Shown: in pieces, positions 38,221 through 48,700 of the stretch
How positions within the stretch are numbered: position 1 is the stretch's first letter
How the letters are laid out: each line of letters begins with the position of its first letter
Program-made: the position numbers and the translations under genes
The notes under the pieces: model-generated
What the model was told of the DNA's origin: nothing
The model's database searches: none
What the model saw: the letters and a program-made list of their open reading frames with translations, nothing else
NCBI RefSeq assembly: GCF_040529335.1
Contig: NZ_CP159534.1
Location: forward strand, 2,852,001-2,916,000
From: Streptomyces sp. HUAS MG91
Lineage (GTDB): Bacteria; Actinomycetota; Actinomycetes; Streptomycetales; Streptomycetaceae
Direction of reading: 5' to 3'
Length of the DNA stretch: 64,000 bases

Positions 38221-39372
38221 TCAAGCCCGGAGGAGGACCAGATCGTCCCTGTGTACGACTTCGCGTTCGTAGGCGGGGCCGAGGTCGCGGGCGAGTTCCC
38301 GGGTGGAGCGGCCGATGAGCTGAGGGATCTCCTTGGCGTCGAAGTTGACCAGGCCGCGGGCGACCGCGCGCCCGCTCTCGTCGCGCAGCTCGACCGGGTC
38401 GCCGGCGCTGAACTCGCCCTCCACGGACGCGATCCCGGCGGGCAGCAGCGAGGTGCGCCGCTCGACCACGGCCCGTACGGCGCCGTCGTCGAGGGTGATC
38501 GACCCCTGCGGGGTGGAGGCGTGCTGGAGCCACAGCAGCCGGTCCGCGCTGCGCCGCCCCGTGCGGTGGAAGTACGTGCCGGTGTCGCGGGCGGCGAGGG
38601 CGTCGGCGGCGTGCGACGCGGAGGTCAGCACGACGGGGATGCCGGCGGCCGCGGCGATGGAGGCGGCCTCGACCTTGGTGACCATGCCGCCGGTGCCCAC
38701 CCCGGCCCGGCCCGCCGAGCCGATCTTGACGTGCGCGATGTCGGCGGGGCCGCGCACCTCGGCGATGCGGGAGGTGCCGGGCTTCGCGGGGTCGCCGTCG
38801 TAGAGGCCGTCGACGTCGGAGAGGAGGACGAGGAGGTCCGCGTGGACCAGGTGGGCCACGAGCGCGGCCAGCCGGTCGTTGTCGCCGAAGCGGATCTCGT
38901 CCGTGGCGACGGTGTCGTTCTCGTTGACGATCGGGAAGGCGCCCATGGCGAGGAGCTGGTCGAGGGTGCGCGAGGCGTTGCGGTGGTGCGCCCTGCGGGC
39001 CATGTCGTCGCTGGTGAGCAGGACCTGGCCGACGCGGACGCCGTAGCGCGCGAAGGAGGCCGTGTAGCGGGCCACGAGCAGGCCCTGGCCGACGCTGGCC
39101 GCGGCCTGCTGGCGGGCGAGGTCCTTGGGGCGGCGGGTCAGGCCGAGCGGGGCGAGTCCGGCCGCGATGGCGCCGGAGGAGACGAGGACGATCTCCCTGG
39201 CTCCCTCACCGCGGTGCTTGGCGAGGACGTCCACCAGAGCGTCGACCCGGTCGGCGTCCAGCCCTCCCGCGGCCGTGGTGAGCGACGACGATCCGACCTT
39301 GACCACGATCCGGCGCGCTTCCGAGACGCCCTGCCGCGCCGATCGAGCCGCCCCTGTTGTTGCCCCAGACAT
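38221..39372 (-). CDS. proB: Glutamate 5-kinase
   Basis: The 383-residue enzyme phosphorylates glutamate in the first, feedback-inhibited step of proline synthesis. The amino-acid kinase fold shows ARRIVVKVGSSSLT, VSSGAIAAG, NENDTVATDEIRFGDND and GTGGMVTKVEAA. A C-terminal PUA domain (about residues 280-370) follows, GITL-type ending EVVHRDDLVLL. ATG 39372 gives MSGATTGAARSARQG. A -10-like TAGATT ends 7 nt upstream, so a leaderless transcript is possible. It diverges from the glycerophosphotransferase-like gene. Confidence 0.95.
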   Translation of the reverse strand: MSGATTGAARSARQGVSEARRIVVKVGSSSLTTAAGGLDADRVDALVDVLAKHRGEGAREIVLVSSGAIAAGLAPLGLTRRPKDLARQQAAASVGQGLLVARYTASFARYGVRVGQVLLTSDDMARRAHHRNASRTLDQLLAMGAFPIVNENDTVATDEIRFGDNDRLAALVAHLVHADLLVLLSDVDGLYDGDPAKPGTSRIAEVRGPADIAHVKIGSAGRAGVGTGGMVTKVEAASIAAAAGIPVVLTSASHAADALAARDTGTYFHRTGRRSADRLLWLQHASTPQGSITLDDGAVRAVVERRTSLLPAGIASVEGEFSAGDPVELRDESGRAVARGLVNFDAKEIPQLIGRSTRELARDLGPAYEREVVHRDDLVLLRA

Positions 39373-39566
39373 GCTTCGCAATCTACGGGACGTGACCGGA
39401 CGGACGCTCCGGGGTTTCGAGGGGCGGACGCCCGCGGTCCGGGGGCGGTGCACCTCAGGGGACCTGAGACCTCGGAGTCGGTGCCCTTTGCCCCTATTTG
39501 CCGTGATTGATCTCACCGAGGATTGCTACGGGACCGCTCAAAGTCATACGGTCAGTGGTCAGCCTT

Positions 39567-39580
39567 TTCACCGAGGTGAA
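39567..39580. promoter_or_regulatory. Palindrome upstream of the glycerophosphotransferase-like gene
   Basis: TTCACCGAGGTGAA is a perfect 14-bp palindrome, 53 bp before the GTG start at 39633. One arm extended (GTTCACC on the minus strand) equals the PHO-box heptamer, but no second direct repeat at 11 bp is present. Confidence 0.4.
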
Positions 39581-39632
39581 CCAGCCCCCCACGGTCCTCC
39601 TCGTCCTCCTATCCCTGCCAGGAGCCCAGCCC

Positions 39633-41741
39633 GTGCCCTCCGCCGGACTTGCCCCCCGCCGCATCGTGCAGCTCTCAGCGCTGTTCGCGATGTTTGCGCT
39701 CTATGTGGCCCAGCTCGTGAGCGCGCTCGTTCCGTACGTACCCGTGTTCGTCGTCGCGAGCGCCGCGGGCCTCGCCCTCGACACGTATATGCAGTTCCGA
39801 CAGCCGGGCCTGCTGTCGCTGCTGGGCAAGATCCGCTTCGACGTCACCGTGCGTCAGCTGCTGCGGGACATGCTGATCTTCGTCGGCCTGCTGCGCATCG
39901 ACGGCATCGACCCGCTGGGCGAGCAGGCCCCCCTGCTGATCATGGTGCTCGCGGTGTACGTGCTGCACTTCGCCTGCCAGGCCGCCGCCGTCCTCGTGCG
40001 CCGCACCCGGTCGCTGCCGATCGTCACGCGGAACATCGACTCCACCCCGCTGCGGCTGTCCGCGGCCCCGCCGCGCCTGCTGGCCCGCCGCTCCAGCCAC
40101 CGTCTCCTCGCCTTCTCGGTGCCGGCCACGATCGGCCTGCTGGTGACGGCCGCGACGACGAACGCCCTGTGGGGCGGCATCGGCATCGGCGTCTCGATCG
40201 TGCTGCTCGGCGGCGGCGCCGCCTACCTGGCCACCTGGCTGCTGCCGAAGAAGCGCCCGCTGAACGACCAGCAGACCATCGAGTGGCTCGACCGCTGGCT
40301 GGCCGACTACCAGCCGACCGTGGCGATGTACTTCTCCGGCGGCACGACCTCCGCGTACCAGGCGAACATGTGGCTCTCCACGCTCGCCGACGTCGACGGC
40401 AAACCGCTGATCGTGCTGCGTGAGCGCTTCATGGTTAACAAGATCGACGCGACCGACGTGCCGATCATCTGCTTCCCGAAGGTCGCCACGATGTTCTCCC
40501 TGGAGAACTCGACGCTGAAGATGATGCTGCACCCGGCGAACGCGGCGAAGACCTCGCAGGTGCTGCGCATCCCGACGATCAAGCACGCGTTCATCAACCA
40601 CGGCGAGTCCGACAAGCTGTCGTCCTGCAACCCGTACGCGAAGGCGTACGACGAGGTGTGGGTGGCGGGCCCCGCGGCCCGCGACCGCTACCAGCTGGCC
40701 GACGTCGGCGTCGACGACAAGGACGTCGTCGAGGTGGGCCGCCCCCAGCTCTCCCCGATCCAGGTCGGCACGGGCCCGGCCACGGGCGCGTACACCACCG
40801 TCCTCTACGCCCCCACCTGGGAGGGCTGGGACGGCAACCCGGGCAACACCTCGGTGATCCTGGCCGGCGAGAACATCGTGCGGCACCTGCTCGCCGACGA
40901 CCGGGTCCGCCTGATCTACAAGCCGCACCCGATGACCGGTTCGCAGGTCCCCGCCGCGGGCGAGGCCAACAAGCGGATCATGGCGATGATCCGCGAGGCC
41001 AACACCCGCCGCTCCGGCGCCCGCCCCGGCCCGGAGGCCGCCGCCGAGCTGACCCGCGCGGCCGCCGCCCTCGACCGGCTGACCTCCACCGCCTTCCGCA
41101 CCAGCGCGGACGAGATGGAGAAGATGCTGCTCCAGGGCAGGCCCGAGGGTGACCGCGCCGCGGCCGTCGCCGAGGCGACCGCCGCCTGGGAAGCGGCCTA
41201 CTGGGCGTCCTTCCCGGAGTGGGAGCACCTGATCGTCACCGAGGCCCGCCCGGCGATCTTCACCTGCTTCAACCAGGCCGACGTACTGATCTCCGACGTC
41301 TCCTCGGTCGTCTCCGACTGGCTGAGCAGCGAGAAGCCGTACGCGGTCGCCAACACCTCGGGGCTGTCCGAGGCGGACTTCCGCACCGGTTTCCCGACCG
41401 TGAGCGCGGCGACGATCCTGACGCCGAAGGCGAAGGGCGTGCCCGCCCTTCTCGCGGCCGTTCGCGGCGAGGCCGAGGACAAGTACGCCGAGGCCCGTCT
41501 GGAGCTCAAGGAGCACCTCCTGGGCCCCTCCGACCCGCCGTCCATGGACCGCTTCAACGGCGCGGTGCGCGCCCTGTGCACGCGGGCCGACGAGCGCCGG
41601 GTGCGGATGGCCGCGCGTGGCGAGAGCGAGATCCCGATACAGCGCGAGGACTCGGTCGAGGAGCAGGTGGCCGAGGCCATGGAGGCGGAGGCGGCGGACA
41701 CGCAGGACTCCGCCGAGTCCGAGGACTCCGTCACGGCGTGA
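39633..41741 (+). CDS. CDP-glycerol glycerophosphotransferase-like membrane enzyme
   Basis: The 702-residue protein has about six membrane helices in its first 220 residues. A cytoplasmic catalytic region of the glycerophosphotransferase (TagB/TagF) type follows, with VLYAPTWEGW, RLIYKPHPMTG and the signature DVLISDVSSVVSDWLSSEKP. These enzymes polymerise glycerol- or ribitol-phosphate in teichoic acids and related anionic wall polymers. GTG 39633 is chosen because CAGGAG lies 9 nt upstream; the frame is open further 5'. An acidic tail ends the protein. It sits on the plus strand between obgE and proB, genes that are usually adjacent. Confidence 0.85.
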   Translation: MPSAGLAPRRIVQLSALFAMFALYVAQLVSALVPYVPVFVVASAAGLALDTYMQFRQPGLLSLLGKIRFDVTVRQLLRDMLIFVGLLRIDGIDPLGEQAPLLIMVLAVYVLHFACQAAAVLVRRTRSLPIVTRNIDSTPLRLSAAPPRLLARRSSHRLLAFSVPATIGLLVTAATTNALWGGIGIGVSIVLLGGGAAYLATWLLPKKRPLNDQQTIEWLDRWLADYQPTVAMYFSGGTTSAYQANMWLSTLADVDGKPLIVLRERFMVNKIDATDVPIICFPKVATMFSLENSTLKMMLHPANAAKTSQVLRIPTIKHAFINHGESDKLSSCNPYAKAYDEVWVAGPAARDRYQLADVGVDDKDVVEVGRPQLSPIQVGTGPATGAYTTVLYAPTWEGWDGNPGNTSVILAGENIVRHLLADDRVRLIYKPHPMTGSQVPAAGEANKRIMAMIREANTRRSGARPGPEAAAELTRAAAALDRLTSTAFRTSADEMEKMLLQGRPEGDRAAAVAEATAAWEAAYWASFPEWEHLIVTEARPAIFTCFNQADVLISDVSSVVSDWLSSEKPYAVANTSGLSEADFRTGFPTVSAATILTPKAKGVPALLAAVRGEAEDKYAEARLELKEHLLGPSDPPSMDRFNGAVRALCTRADERRVRMAARGESEIPIQREDSVEEQVAEAMEAEAADTQDSAESEDSVTA

Positions 41742-41750
41742 CGCGGCACA

Positions 41751-41799
41751 GCGCATGAGGAAGGGCCCGGGAGAATCTCCCGGGCCCTTCCTCATGCGC
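41751..41799. terminator. Long bidirectional terminator
   Basis: A perfect 24-bp inverted repeat (41751-41774 and 41776-41799), outer bases GCGCATGAGGAAGGGCCCGG, is centred on one A. It lies 10 bp after the glycerophosphotransferase stop and 24 bp before the end of obgE. Confidence 0.92.
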
Positions 41800-41822
41800 A
41801 GGGAATGCCTGCGGAGAACCGC

Positions 41823-43271
41823 TTAGAACGGGTTGAAGTCGTCAAACTCCTGCTGTGCCTCGTCCCGCTCCGCCTGCCGGTCGCGGCGGCGCTGCGCGGC
41901 CGGTCGCGGGGCCTCGAGGCGGTGGTCCTCGCCGCGGCGGCCGAGCATCTCGGCGCCCGCCATCATGGTGGGCTCCCAGTCGAAGACGACCGCGTTCTCC
42001 TCGGGGCCGATGGCGACGCCGTCGCCGTTGCGGGCGCCGGCCTTCATCAGCTCGTCCTCGACACCGAGACGGTTGAGGCGGTCGGCCAGGTAGCCCACGG
42101 CCTCGTCGTTGTTGAAGTCGGTCTGGCGCACCCAGCGCTCCGGCTTCTCGCCCCGTACGCGGAACAGCGGCTCGCCGTCGACGTCCTCGCGGGTGACGGT
42201 GAACCCGGCGTCGTCCACGGCCTTCGGGCGGATGACGACACGGGTCGACTCCTCCTTGGGCTGCGCGGCGCGGTGCGCGGACACCAGCTCGGCGAGGGCG
42301 AAGGAGAGCTCCTTGAGGCCCTTGTGGGCGACGGCGGAGACCTCGAAGACCTGGTAGCCGCGCTCCTCCAGGTCGGGCCGCACCATCTCGGCGAGGTCCT
42401 GGCCGTCGGGGATGTCGATCTTGTTGAGGACGACCAGGCGCGGCCGGTTCTCCAGGCCCGCGCCGTACTCCTTCAGCTCCGCCTCGATGATGTCGAGGTC
42501 GGAGACCGGGTCGCGGTCGGACTCCAGCGTCGCCGTGTCGAGCACGTGCACCAGCACGCTGCACCGCTCCACGTGCCGCAGGAACTCCAGGCCGAGGCCC
42601 TTGCCCTGGCTGGCGCCCGGGATCAGGCCCGGGACGTCGGCGATGGTGTAGACGGTCGAGCCCGCGGTGACCACGCCCAGGTTCGGGACGAGCGTCGTGA
42701 ACGGGTAGTCGGCGATCTTCGGCTTGGCGGCGGACAGCACCGAGATCAGCGAGGACTTGCCGGCGCTCGGGTAGCCCACCAGGGCGACGTCGGCGACGGT
42801 CTTCAGCTCCAGGACGACGTCGCTCGCGTCGCCGGGGACGCCGAGCAGCGCGAAGCCGGGGGCCTTGCGGCGGGCCGAGGCCAGCGCCGCGTTGCCCAGG
42901 CCGCCGCGGCCGCCCTGGGCGGCGACGAAGGTGGTGCCCTGGCCGACCAGGTCGGCCAGCACGTTGCCCTGCTTGTCGAGGACGACCGTGCCGTCGGGCA
43001 CGGGCAGGACCAGGTCCTGGCCGTCCTTGCCGGAGCGGTTGTCACCGGCGCCGGGCGCGCCGTTGGTCGCCTTGCGGTGCGGGGAGTGGTGGTAGTCGAG
43101 GAGCGTCGTGACGTCCTGGTCGACGACCAGGATCACATCGCCGCCACGGCCGCCGTTGCCGCCGTCCGGGCCGCCGAGCGGCTTGAACTTCTCACGGTGG
43201 ACGGAGGCACAGCCGTGGCCTCCGCTACCCGCGGCGACATGCAGTTCGACGCGGTCCACGAAGGTGGTCAT
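41823..43271 (-). CDS. obgE: Obg/CgtA GTPase
   Basis: The 482-residue protein has the Gly-rich Obg fold (residues 1-160, [18 protein letters not shown] and [16 protein letters not shown]). The G domain shows GYPSAGKSS near 170, IADVPGLI and NKIDIP, and the OCT domain gives [17 protein letters not shown]. An acidic/basic tail ends the protein. Obg acts in 50S assembly and the stringent response; in Streptomyces it also affects the onset of sporulation. ATG 43271 has TGGAGG upstream. It follows rplU and rpmA in the conserved ribosomal order. Confidence 0.96.
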   Translation of the reverse strand: MTTFVDRVELHVAAGSGGHGCASVHREKFKPLGGPDGGNGGRGGDVILVVDQDVTTLLDYHHSPHRKATNGAPGAGDNRSGKDGQDLVLPVPDGTVVLDKQGNVLADLVGQGTTFVAAQGGRGGLGNAALASARRKAPGFALLGVPGDASDVVLELKTVADVALVGYPSAGKSSLISVLSAAKPKIADYPFTTLVPNLGVVTAGSTVYTIADVPGLIPGASQGKGLGLEFLRHVERCSVLVHVLDTATLESDRDPVSDLDIIEAELKEYGAGLENRPRLVVLNKIDIPDGQDLAEMVRPDLEERGYQVFEVSAVAHKGLKELSFALAELVSAHRAAQPKEESTRVVIRPKAVDDAGFTVTREDVDGEPLFRVRGEKPERWVRQTDFNNDEAVGYLADRLNRLGVEDELMKAGARNGDGVAIGPEENAVVFDWEPTMMAGAEMLGRRGEDHRLEAPRPAAQRRRDRQAERDEAQQEFDDFNPF

Positions 43272-43321
43272 GGTTCGGTGCCTCCAGAAACTTACGGAAT
43301 GTCTTAGCTCTAACACGCGAA

Positions 43322-43361
43322 AGGCGGACCCGCTTCCCCGAAAGGGAAGTGAGGTCCGCCT
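43322..43361 (-). terminator. Hairpin between rpmA and obgE
   Basis: AGGCGGACC (43322-43330) and GGTCCGCCT (43353-43361) pair, with an inner CTTCC/GGAAG stem around a CCCGAAA-type loop. It sits 28 bp after rpmA and 50 bp before obgE, so it may partly terminate ribosomal-protein transcripts ahead of obgE. Confidence 0.65.
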
Positions 43362-43388
43362 CGCGAAAACTGCCGGTCAGGCTGCCTT

Positions 43389-43646
43389 TCAGGCGGCGAC
43401 CGGAACGATGTTCACGACCTTGCGGCCACGGTGGGTACCGAACTCCACCGCACCGGCGTCGAGCGCGAACAGCGTGTCGTCCTTGCCACGACCCACGCCG
43501 TTGCCCGGGTGGAAGTGGGTGCCGCGCTGGCGGACCAGGATCTCACCGGCGTTGACGGTCTGACCGCCGAAGCGCTTCACGCCGAGCCGCTGAGCATTGG
43601 AATCGCGCCCGTTCCGAGTGGACGATGCGCCCTTCTTGTGTGCCAT
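43389..43646 (-). CDS. rpmA: 50S ribosomal protein L27
   Basis: The 85-residue basic protein begins [20 protein letters not shown] and continues [18 protein letters not shown]. It has the L27 N-terminus that reaches into the peptidyl-transferase centre. The N-terminal cleavage extension of Firmicutes is absent, since the protein starts directly at the mature A-H-K-K sequence. It lies 16 bp downstream of rplU. Confidence 0.97.
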   Translation of the reverse strand: MAHKKGASSTRNGRDSNAQRLGVKRFGGQTVNAGEILVRQRGTHFHPGNGVGRGKDDTLFALDAGAVEFGTHRGRKVVNIVPVAA

Positions 43647-43662
43647 GTCTCAGTCCCTACCC

Positions 43663-43983
43663 TTACTTCGCAGCCGCGGGGATCTCAGTGACCTTGATCG
43701 CCGTGTACTGCTGGCGGTGGCCCTGACGACGGCGGTAGCCGGTCTTGTTCTTGTAGCGAAGGATGTCGATCTTCGCACCCTTGTGGTGGTCCACGACCTC
43801 GGCCTGGACCTTGATGCCGGCCAGGACCCACGGGTCGCTGGTCACGGACTCGCCGTCGACAACGAGCAGCGTAGAGAGCTCTACGGTGTCGCCAACCTTG
43901 GCGGTGGAAAGCTTGTCAACCTCAACGATGTCGCCGACAGCAACCTTGTGCTGGCGACCACCGCTGCGCACGATGGCGTACAC
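43663..43983 (-). CDS. rplU: 50S ribosomal protein L21
   Basis: The 106-residue 23S rRNA-binding protein begins [18 protein letters not shown]. It ends with the family segment [28 protein letters not shown] 43983 is chosen for the canonical MYAIV start, with GAGAGATC upstream. It is the first gene of rplU-rpmA-obgE. The 200 bp upstream holds its promoter and leader, in which no clear structure was identified. Confidence 0.97.
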   Translation of the reverse strand: MYAIVRSGGRQHKVAVGDIVEVDKLSTAKVGDTVELSTLLVVDGESVTSDPWVLAGIKVQAEVVDHHKGAKIDILRYKNKTGYRRRQGHRQQYTAIKVTEIPAAAK

Positions 43984-44184
43984 GCGGATCTCTCTTTCGC
44001 TCGGAACGGAACCCCCGCAGTCCAGCCGCGCGAGGCGGCCTCTCCGGCATCTCGGAAGCCTGGGCTTCACAGATCCCGGAGGAAGAGGTTTACGGGAGTG
44101 AGGCACGTCGATGGACACGCCGACGGTCAAGGTTACGGGGCGCCCCTCAGAAGGGTCAAACCGGCCCCCGCTCCCCCGGGCCTC

Positions 44185-45510
44185 TCAGGCCTTGGGCTCA
44201 CCGTCCTGCGGCAGCGTGTTCACGCCCTTGCAGAGGTTCGTGTTGTCGTTCGTCCCCGGGTACGCGACGTTCCACACCTTCTGGAAGTGCGTGCGGTACG
44301 TGTCGTGCACGGAGTCGTCGTCGATCTTGACGTACGCCTCGTCGTTCTCGCGCAGCGCCGGGTTCGAGGCGTTCTGCGAGCCGGTGAAGGTGACCTTGTT
44401 GCGGGCGCCGTCGTACATGCCGTCGATCGCGACGTACTTGGTGTGGATGATGAACGGCGTGGCCGTCTTGGACCCGGGTTTCAGCGGGTCGCGGTCGTCG
44501 TTGTAGCAGCGGCGCGGCGGGGCGCCGGTGGCGTGCATCGTCTTCCAGGTGCCGCTGTCGGAGGTCGCGTACTCGACGGAGACGGTGCAGCCCGCCTTCT
44601 GGAGCGCGACCAGCTTGTCGGCGATGGCCTGCCGGGTGATCTGGAAGATCGCGGCCCGCACGATCGTGTGCTGCGTCGCGCCCGTCGTGGGGTTCTTGTA
44701 GGTGCACGAGACGTTGTTGAGCACCGAGTACAGCGTGTCCGTGGAGTTCGTGGTGCCGGCCCGCGGATAGAAGTACGCCTTGTAGCGGCCGTTGCTGACC
44801 GTGCGGTAGTCCCAGTTCTTCCAGTCCTTGGCGGCTATGTCGTCGAAGTAGTCCGAGTAGGCGCCGTAGAGGACCGGGTTGTTCGGCAGCTGGAGCGCGT
44901 CGTTGAAGAAGCGCGTGCCGGCCGAGGGCGTGGAGTTCGCCGTGGTCTGCACGACGACGTTCTTCGCGCCGTCGACGGCCGAGAACAGCCAGAACTTGTT
45001 GTGCATGATCGACTTGCCGAACTTGGGGTCGCCCAGGCACGACTTGTCCTTCGGGCACAGCGTCACGAAGGACGACGCGGCGATGTCGGTGCCGAACGCC
45101 GTCTTCAGCTGGCTGTAGATCGTGTTGGTGGGGCGGTCGCTGACGCTGGTGGAGTCCAGCACGATCCGGATGTTCACGCCGCGGGCCTTGGCCCGGATCA
45201 GCGCGTCCGCGATCGTCTGCTCCCACACGTGGTAGACCGCGACCTTGATGGTCGAGCCGGGCAGCGCCGCGTCCGTCAGCTCGACGAGCCGGGTGCGGAT
45301 CGCGTACTGGGCGTCCGTCGTGCCCAGCGGGTCGTTGAAGATGGGCCCCTCGGTCCAGGTCCTCGTGTCCGCCGACGCGGTGTCCGCGGCGACGCCCGCC
45401 TGCACCCCGGCGGCCGAGAGCACGGTGGCGAGGGCCACCGCCTGCCGGGCCCCCTTGACCGGCTTCACCGCCCGGTGCCGGCCCGTACCCCTGAGACGCA
45501 CGTGCGTCAT
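44185..45510 (-). CDS. Secreted phospholipase D-fold protein
   Basis: The 441-residue protein has a signal peptide: a basic start (MTHVRLRGTGRHRAVKPVKG), a hydrophobic core (AVALATVLSAAGVQAG) and a likely cleavage after ADTASA. The two PLD motifs are IMHNKFWLF and IIHTKYVAID. The second fits HxKx4D with GSQNAS downstream. In the first, the Asp position is Ser and the GSxN partner is degenerate (QTTANST). It could be an active PLD/nuclease with relaxed motifs or a lipid-binding derivative. ATG 45510 follows GGGAGGGG. It lies as a single gene between rplU and rne. Confidence 0.85.
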   Translation of the reverse strand: MTHVRLRGTGRHRAVKPVKGARQAVALATVLSAAGVQAGVAADTASADTRTWTEGPIFNDPLGTTDAQYAIRTRLVELTDAALPGSTIKVAVYHVWEQTIADALIRAKARGVNIRIVLDSTSVSDRPTNTIYSQLKTAFGTDIAASSFVTLCPKDKSCLGDPKFGKSIMHNKFWLFSAVDGAKNVVVQTTANSTPSAGTRFFNDALQLPNNPVLYGAYSDYFDDIAAKDWKNWDYRTVSNGRYKAYFYPRAGTTNSTDTLYSVLNNVSCTYKNPTTGATQHTIVRAAIFQITRQAIADKLVALQKAGCTVSVEYATSDSGTWKTMHATGAPPRRCYNDDRDPLKPGSKTATPFIIHTKYVAIDGMYDGARNKVTFTGSQNASNPALRENDEAYVKIDDDSVHDTYRTHFQKVWNVAYPGTNDNTNLCKGVNTLPQDGEPKA

Positions 45511-45675
45511 CGTTCCCCTCCCTGGCACGGATGCTGCCGTCTCCCCAACGGACACCCCTGCTCCTCCTGCACATGTACTACTGCTTGAGTTTTACAGGCA
45601 GTTTGCCGTGCCCCGAGGGCGGGGGGCGATTTACGTACGATATTCCACCCGTTCCCCTCCCTTGCCCCACGGCAC

Positions 45676-45722
45676 ACGACGGCGCCCCTGTCACAGCCGG
45701 GCTGTGACAGGGGCGCCGTCGT
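45676..45722 (-). terminator. Terminator downstream of rne
   Basis: A perfect 23-bp inverted repeat (45676-45698 and 45700-45722) is centred on G45699, outer bases ACGACGGCGCCCCTGTCACA. It begins 8 bp after the rne stop. Confidence 0.9.
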
Positions 45723-45729
45723 CGATGGC

Positions 45730-48700
45730 TCAGGCCTCGTCGGCCGCGGCCGTGACGGACGGCGGCGACTGCTGCTCGGCCGCCGCGGTCTTCTTCGCGG
45801 TCGTCTTCTTGGCGGCGGTCTTGGTCGCCGCCTTCTTGGCCGTCGTCTTCTTCGCGGCCGTCTTCTTGGCCGCGGTCTTCTTGGTGGTGGTGGCCGCCTT
45901 CTTCGCCGTCGCCTTCTTGGCCGTCTTACGGGCCGTCTTCTTGGCGGCGGGCTTCTCCGCGGACTCCTCCTTGGCAGGCTCGTCCGTGGCCGACGGGACG
46001 ACCACGACGGCCGTCTCCTCGGACGCGGTCGGGGCGGTCGCCTTGCGGACGGCACGGCGGCGCGGGCGGGCCGGGGCGGCCGCCTCGGTCTCCGGCGCCG
46101 TCTCCTCGGCGGCCTTCGGCTCCTCGGCCGCCTTGGGCTCCGACTCCACGACGGTCACCACGGCGGCCTCGTCCGAGGACGCCTTCGGGGCACCGGCGGG
46201 GGCGCTGGCCTTGCGGGTGGCACGACGGCGGGCGCGCGGGGCCGGGGCCTCGGCGGCCTGCTCCACCACGGGCTCGGGCGTCTCCTGGGGCTTCGGCTCC
46301 TCGACGACCGGCTCGGCGTCGGCGACCGGGGCGGCCGCGGCGGCCTCCCGCTGCTCCTCGGCCTGCTCCGCCTTGCGGGCCCGCTCGGCACGCGCGGACC
46401 GCTTGTCGGTCTGCTCCGCCTTCGGGGCACCGGCCGGGGCCGACGCACGGCGCGTGGCACGGCGGCGCGAGCGGCCACGGCTGCCCGCCGCGGCCTCCGC
46501 CTCGGCGGCGCTGGAGTACAGCTCCTCGTCCGCCACGAACTCGGGCTCGGGCAGCGCCACCGGGGCGGCCACCTCCGCGGCGACCTCGGCCTCGGTCTCG
46601 GCCGGCTCCGGCGTCGACTCGTGCTCGTGCGTGTCGTGCTCGTGCGTCTCGTGCTGGTGGTCCGCGCCGTTGCCGCCGCGGCCGCGCTTCTTGCGCTTGC
46701 CGCCGCCACCGCTGCCGGCGGAGGACGCCTGCTCCATGTGGACGATGACGCCGCGGCCGTTGCAGTGCACGCAGGTCTCGGAGAAGGACTCCAGGAGGCC
46801 CTGTCCGACGCGCTTGCGGGTCATCTGGACCAGGCCGAGCGAGGTGACCTCGGCGACCTGGTGCTTGGTCCGGTCGCGGCCCAGGCACTCCAGGAGACGG
46901 CGCAGGACCAGGTCCCGGTTGGACTCCAGGACCATGTCGATGAAGTCGATGACGACGATGCCGCCGAGGTCCCGGAGCCGCAGCTGGCGGACGATCTCCT
47001 CGGCAGCCTCCAGGTTGTTCCTGGTCACGGTCTCTTCGAGGTTGCCGCCCTGGCCGGTGAACTTACCGGTGTTGACGTCGACCACGATCATGGCCTCGGT
47101 CTTGTCGATCACCAGGGAGCCGCCGGAGGGCAGCCACACCTTGCGGTCGAGCGCCTTGGCGAGCTGCTCGTCGATCCGGTACGTCGCGAAGACGTCGACC
47201 TCCGACGTCCAGCGGGACAGCCGGTCGGCCAGGTCGGGGGCGACGTGGTTGACGTAGCCGTGGATGGTCTCCCACGCCTCGTCACCGCTGACGATGACCT
47301 TGGAGAAGTCCTCGTTGAAGATGTCGCGCACGACGCGGACGGTCATGTCCGGCTCGCCGTACAGCAGGCTCGGCGACGACGTCGAGATCTGCTTGGACTT
47401 CTTCTGGATGTCCTCCCACTGGGCCTGCAGACGCTCGACGTCGCGGCGCAGCTCGTCCTCGCTCGCGCCCTCGGCGGCGGTGCGCACGATGACGCCCGCG
47501 TCCTCGGGGACGATCTTCTTGAGGATGGTCTTCAGGCGCGCGCGCTCGGTGTCGGGCAGCTTGCGGCTGATGCCGGTCATCGAGCCCTCGGGCACGTAGA
47601 CCAGGTAGCGGCCGGGCAGCGAGACCTGGCTGGTCAGGCGGGCGCCCTTGTGGCCGATCGGGTCCTTGGTGACCTGGACGAGCACGGACTGGCCGGACTT
47701 CAGGGCGGTCTCGATGCGGCGCGGCCCGTTGGCCATGCCGAGCGCCTCGAAGTTGACCTCACCGGCGTACAGCACCGCGTTGCGGCCCTTGCCGATGTCG
47801 ATGAAGGCGGCCTCCATCGACGGCAGCACGTTCTGCACCTTGCCCAGGTACACGTTGCCGACGTACGAGGTCGACTGCTCCTTGTTGACGTAGTGCTCGA
47901 CGAGGATGTTGTCCTCGAGCACGCCGATCTGGGTGCGGTCGCCGTTCTGCCGGACGACCATCACGCGCTCGACGGCCTCGCGGCGGGCCAGGAACTCGGC
48001 CTCGGTGATGATCGGGACGCGGCGGCGGCCCTGCTCGCGGCCCTCGCGGCGGCGCTGCTTCTTCGCCTCGAGACGCGTGGAGCCCTTGATGGACTGCACC
48101 TCGTCCGAGGAGGTCGAGCGCTCGGACTTCTCGTCCTTCTTGCGCGGCTCGCGGACCTTGACGACGGTGCGCTCCGGGTCGTCCGAGGACTGCTCGGCGT
48201 CGGAGGACGCGTCACCGGCGCGACGGCGGCGACGACGACGGCGACGGCTGCTGCTCGACCCGCCGGACGCGCCGTGCGTGTCCTGCTCGTCCTGGTCGTC
48301 GGCGTGCTCGTCCTGCTCGTCGGTGTGCTCGTCGTCGGCGTCCTCGTCGGACGCGCCCTCGGCGTCGGCGTCGGCGTCCGTGTCGGCGGCGTCCCCGCGA
48401 CGACGGCGGCGGCCACCGCGACGGCGGCGGCGGGCCGGGCGGTCGCCCTGCTCGTCGTGGTCGTCGTGGCCGTCGGAGTCCTGCTCGTCGGCCGCCTCGG
48501 CGGTCTGCTCGTCGGCGTCGTCGGCGTCCTCGTCGACGACGGGCTCCGGCGCGGCGGCGGTCACGGCCTCGGGCTCGGCGGCGGGGCGCTCGTCGGTGGC
48601 GCGGCGACGGCGGCGACGGCGCGGCGTCTGGTCCTCCTCGACGACCGCGGCCGGCTCGGGCTCGGGCTCGGTGCGCTGCTCACCGGCGGCCTCGGCCGCG

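Noticed and set aside
39567..39580. Full PHO box upstream of the glycerophosphotransferase-like gene
   Set aside because: Only one heptamer arm matches GTTCACC; the 11-bp direct repeat needed for PhoP is absent, so it is listed only as a palindrome.
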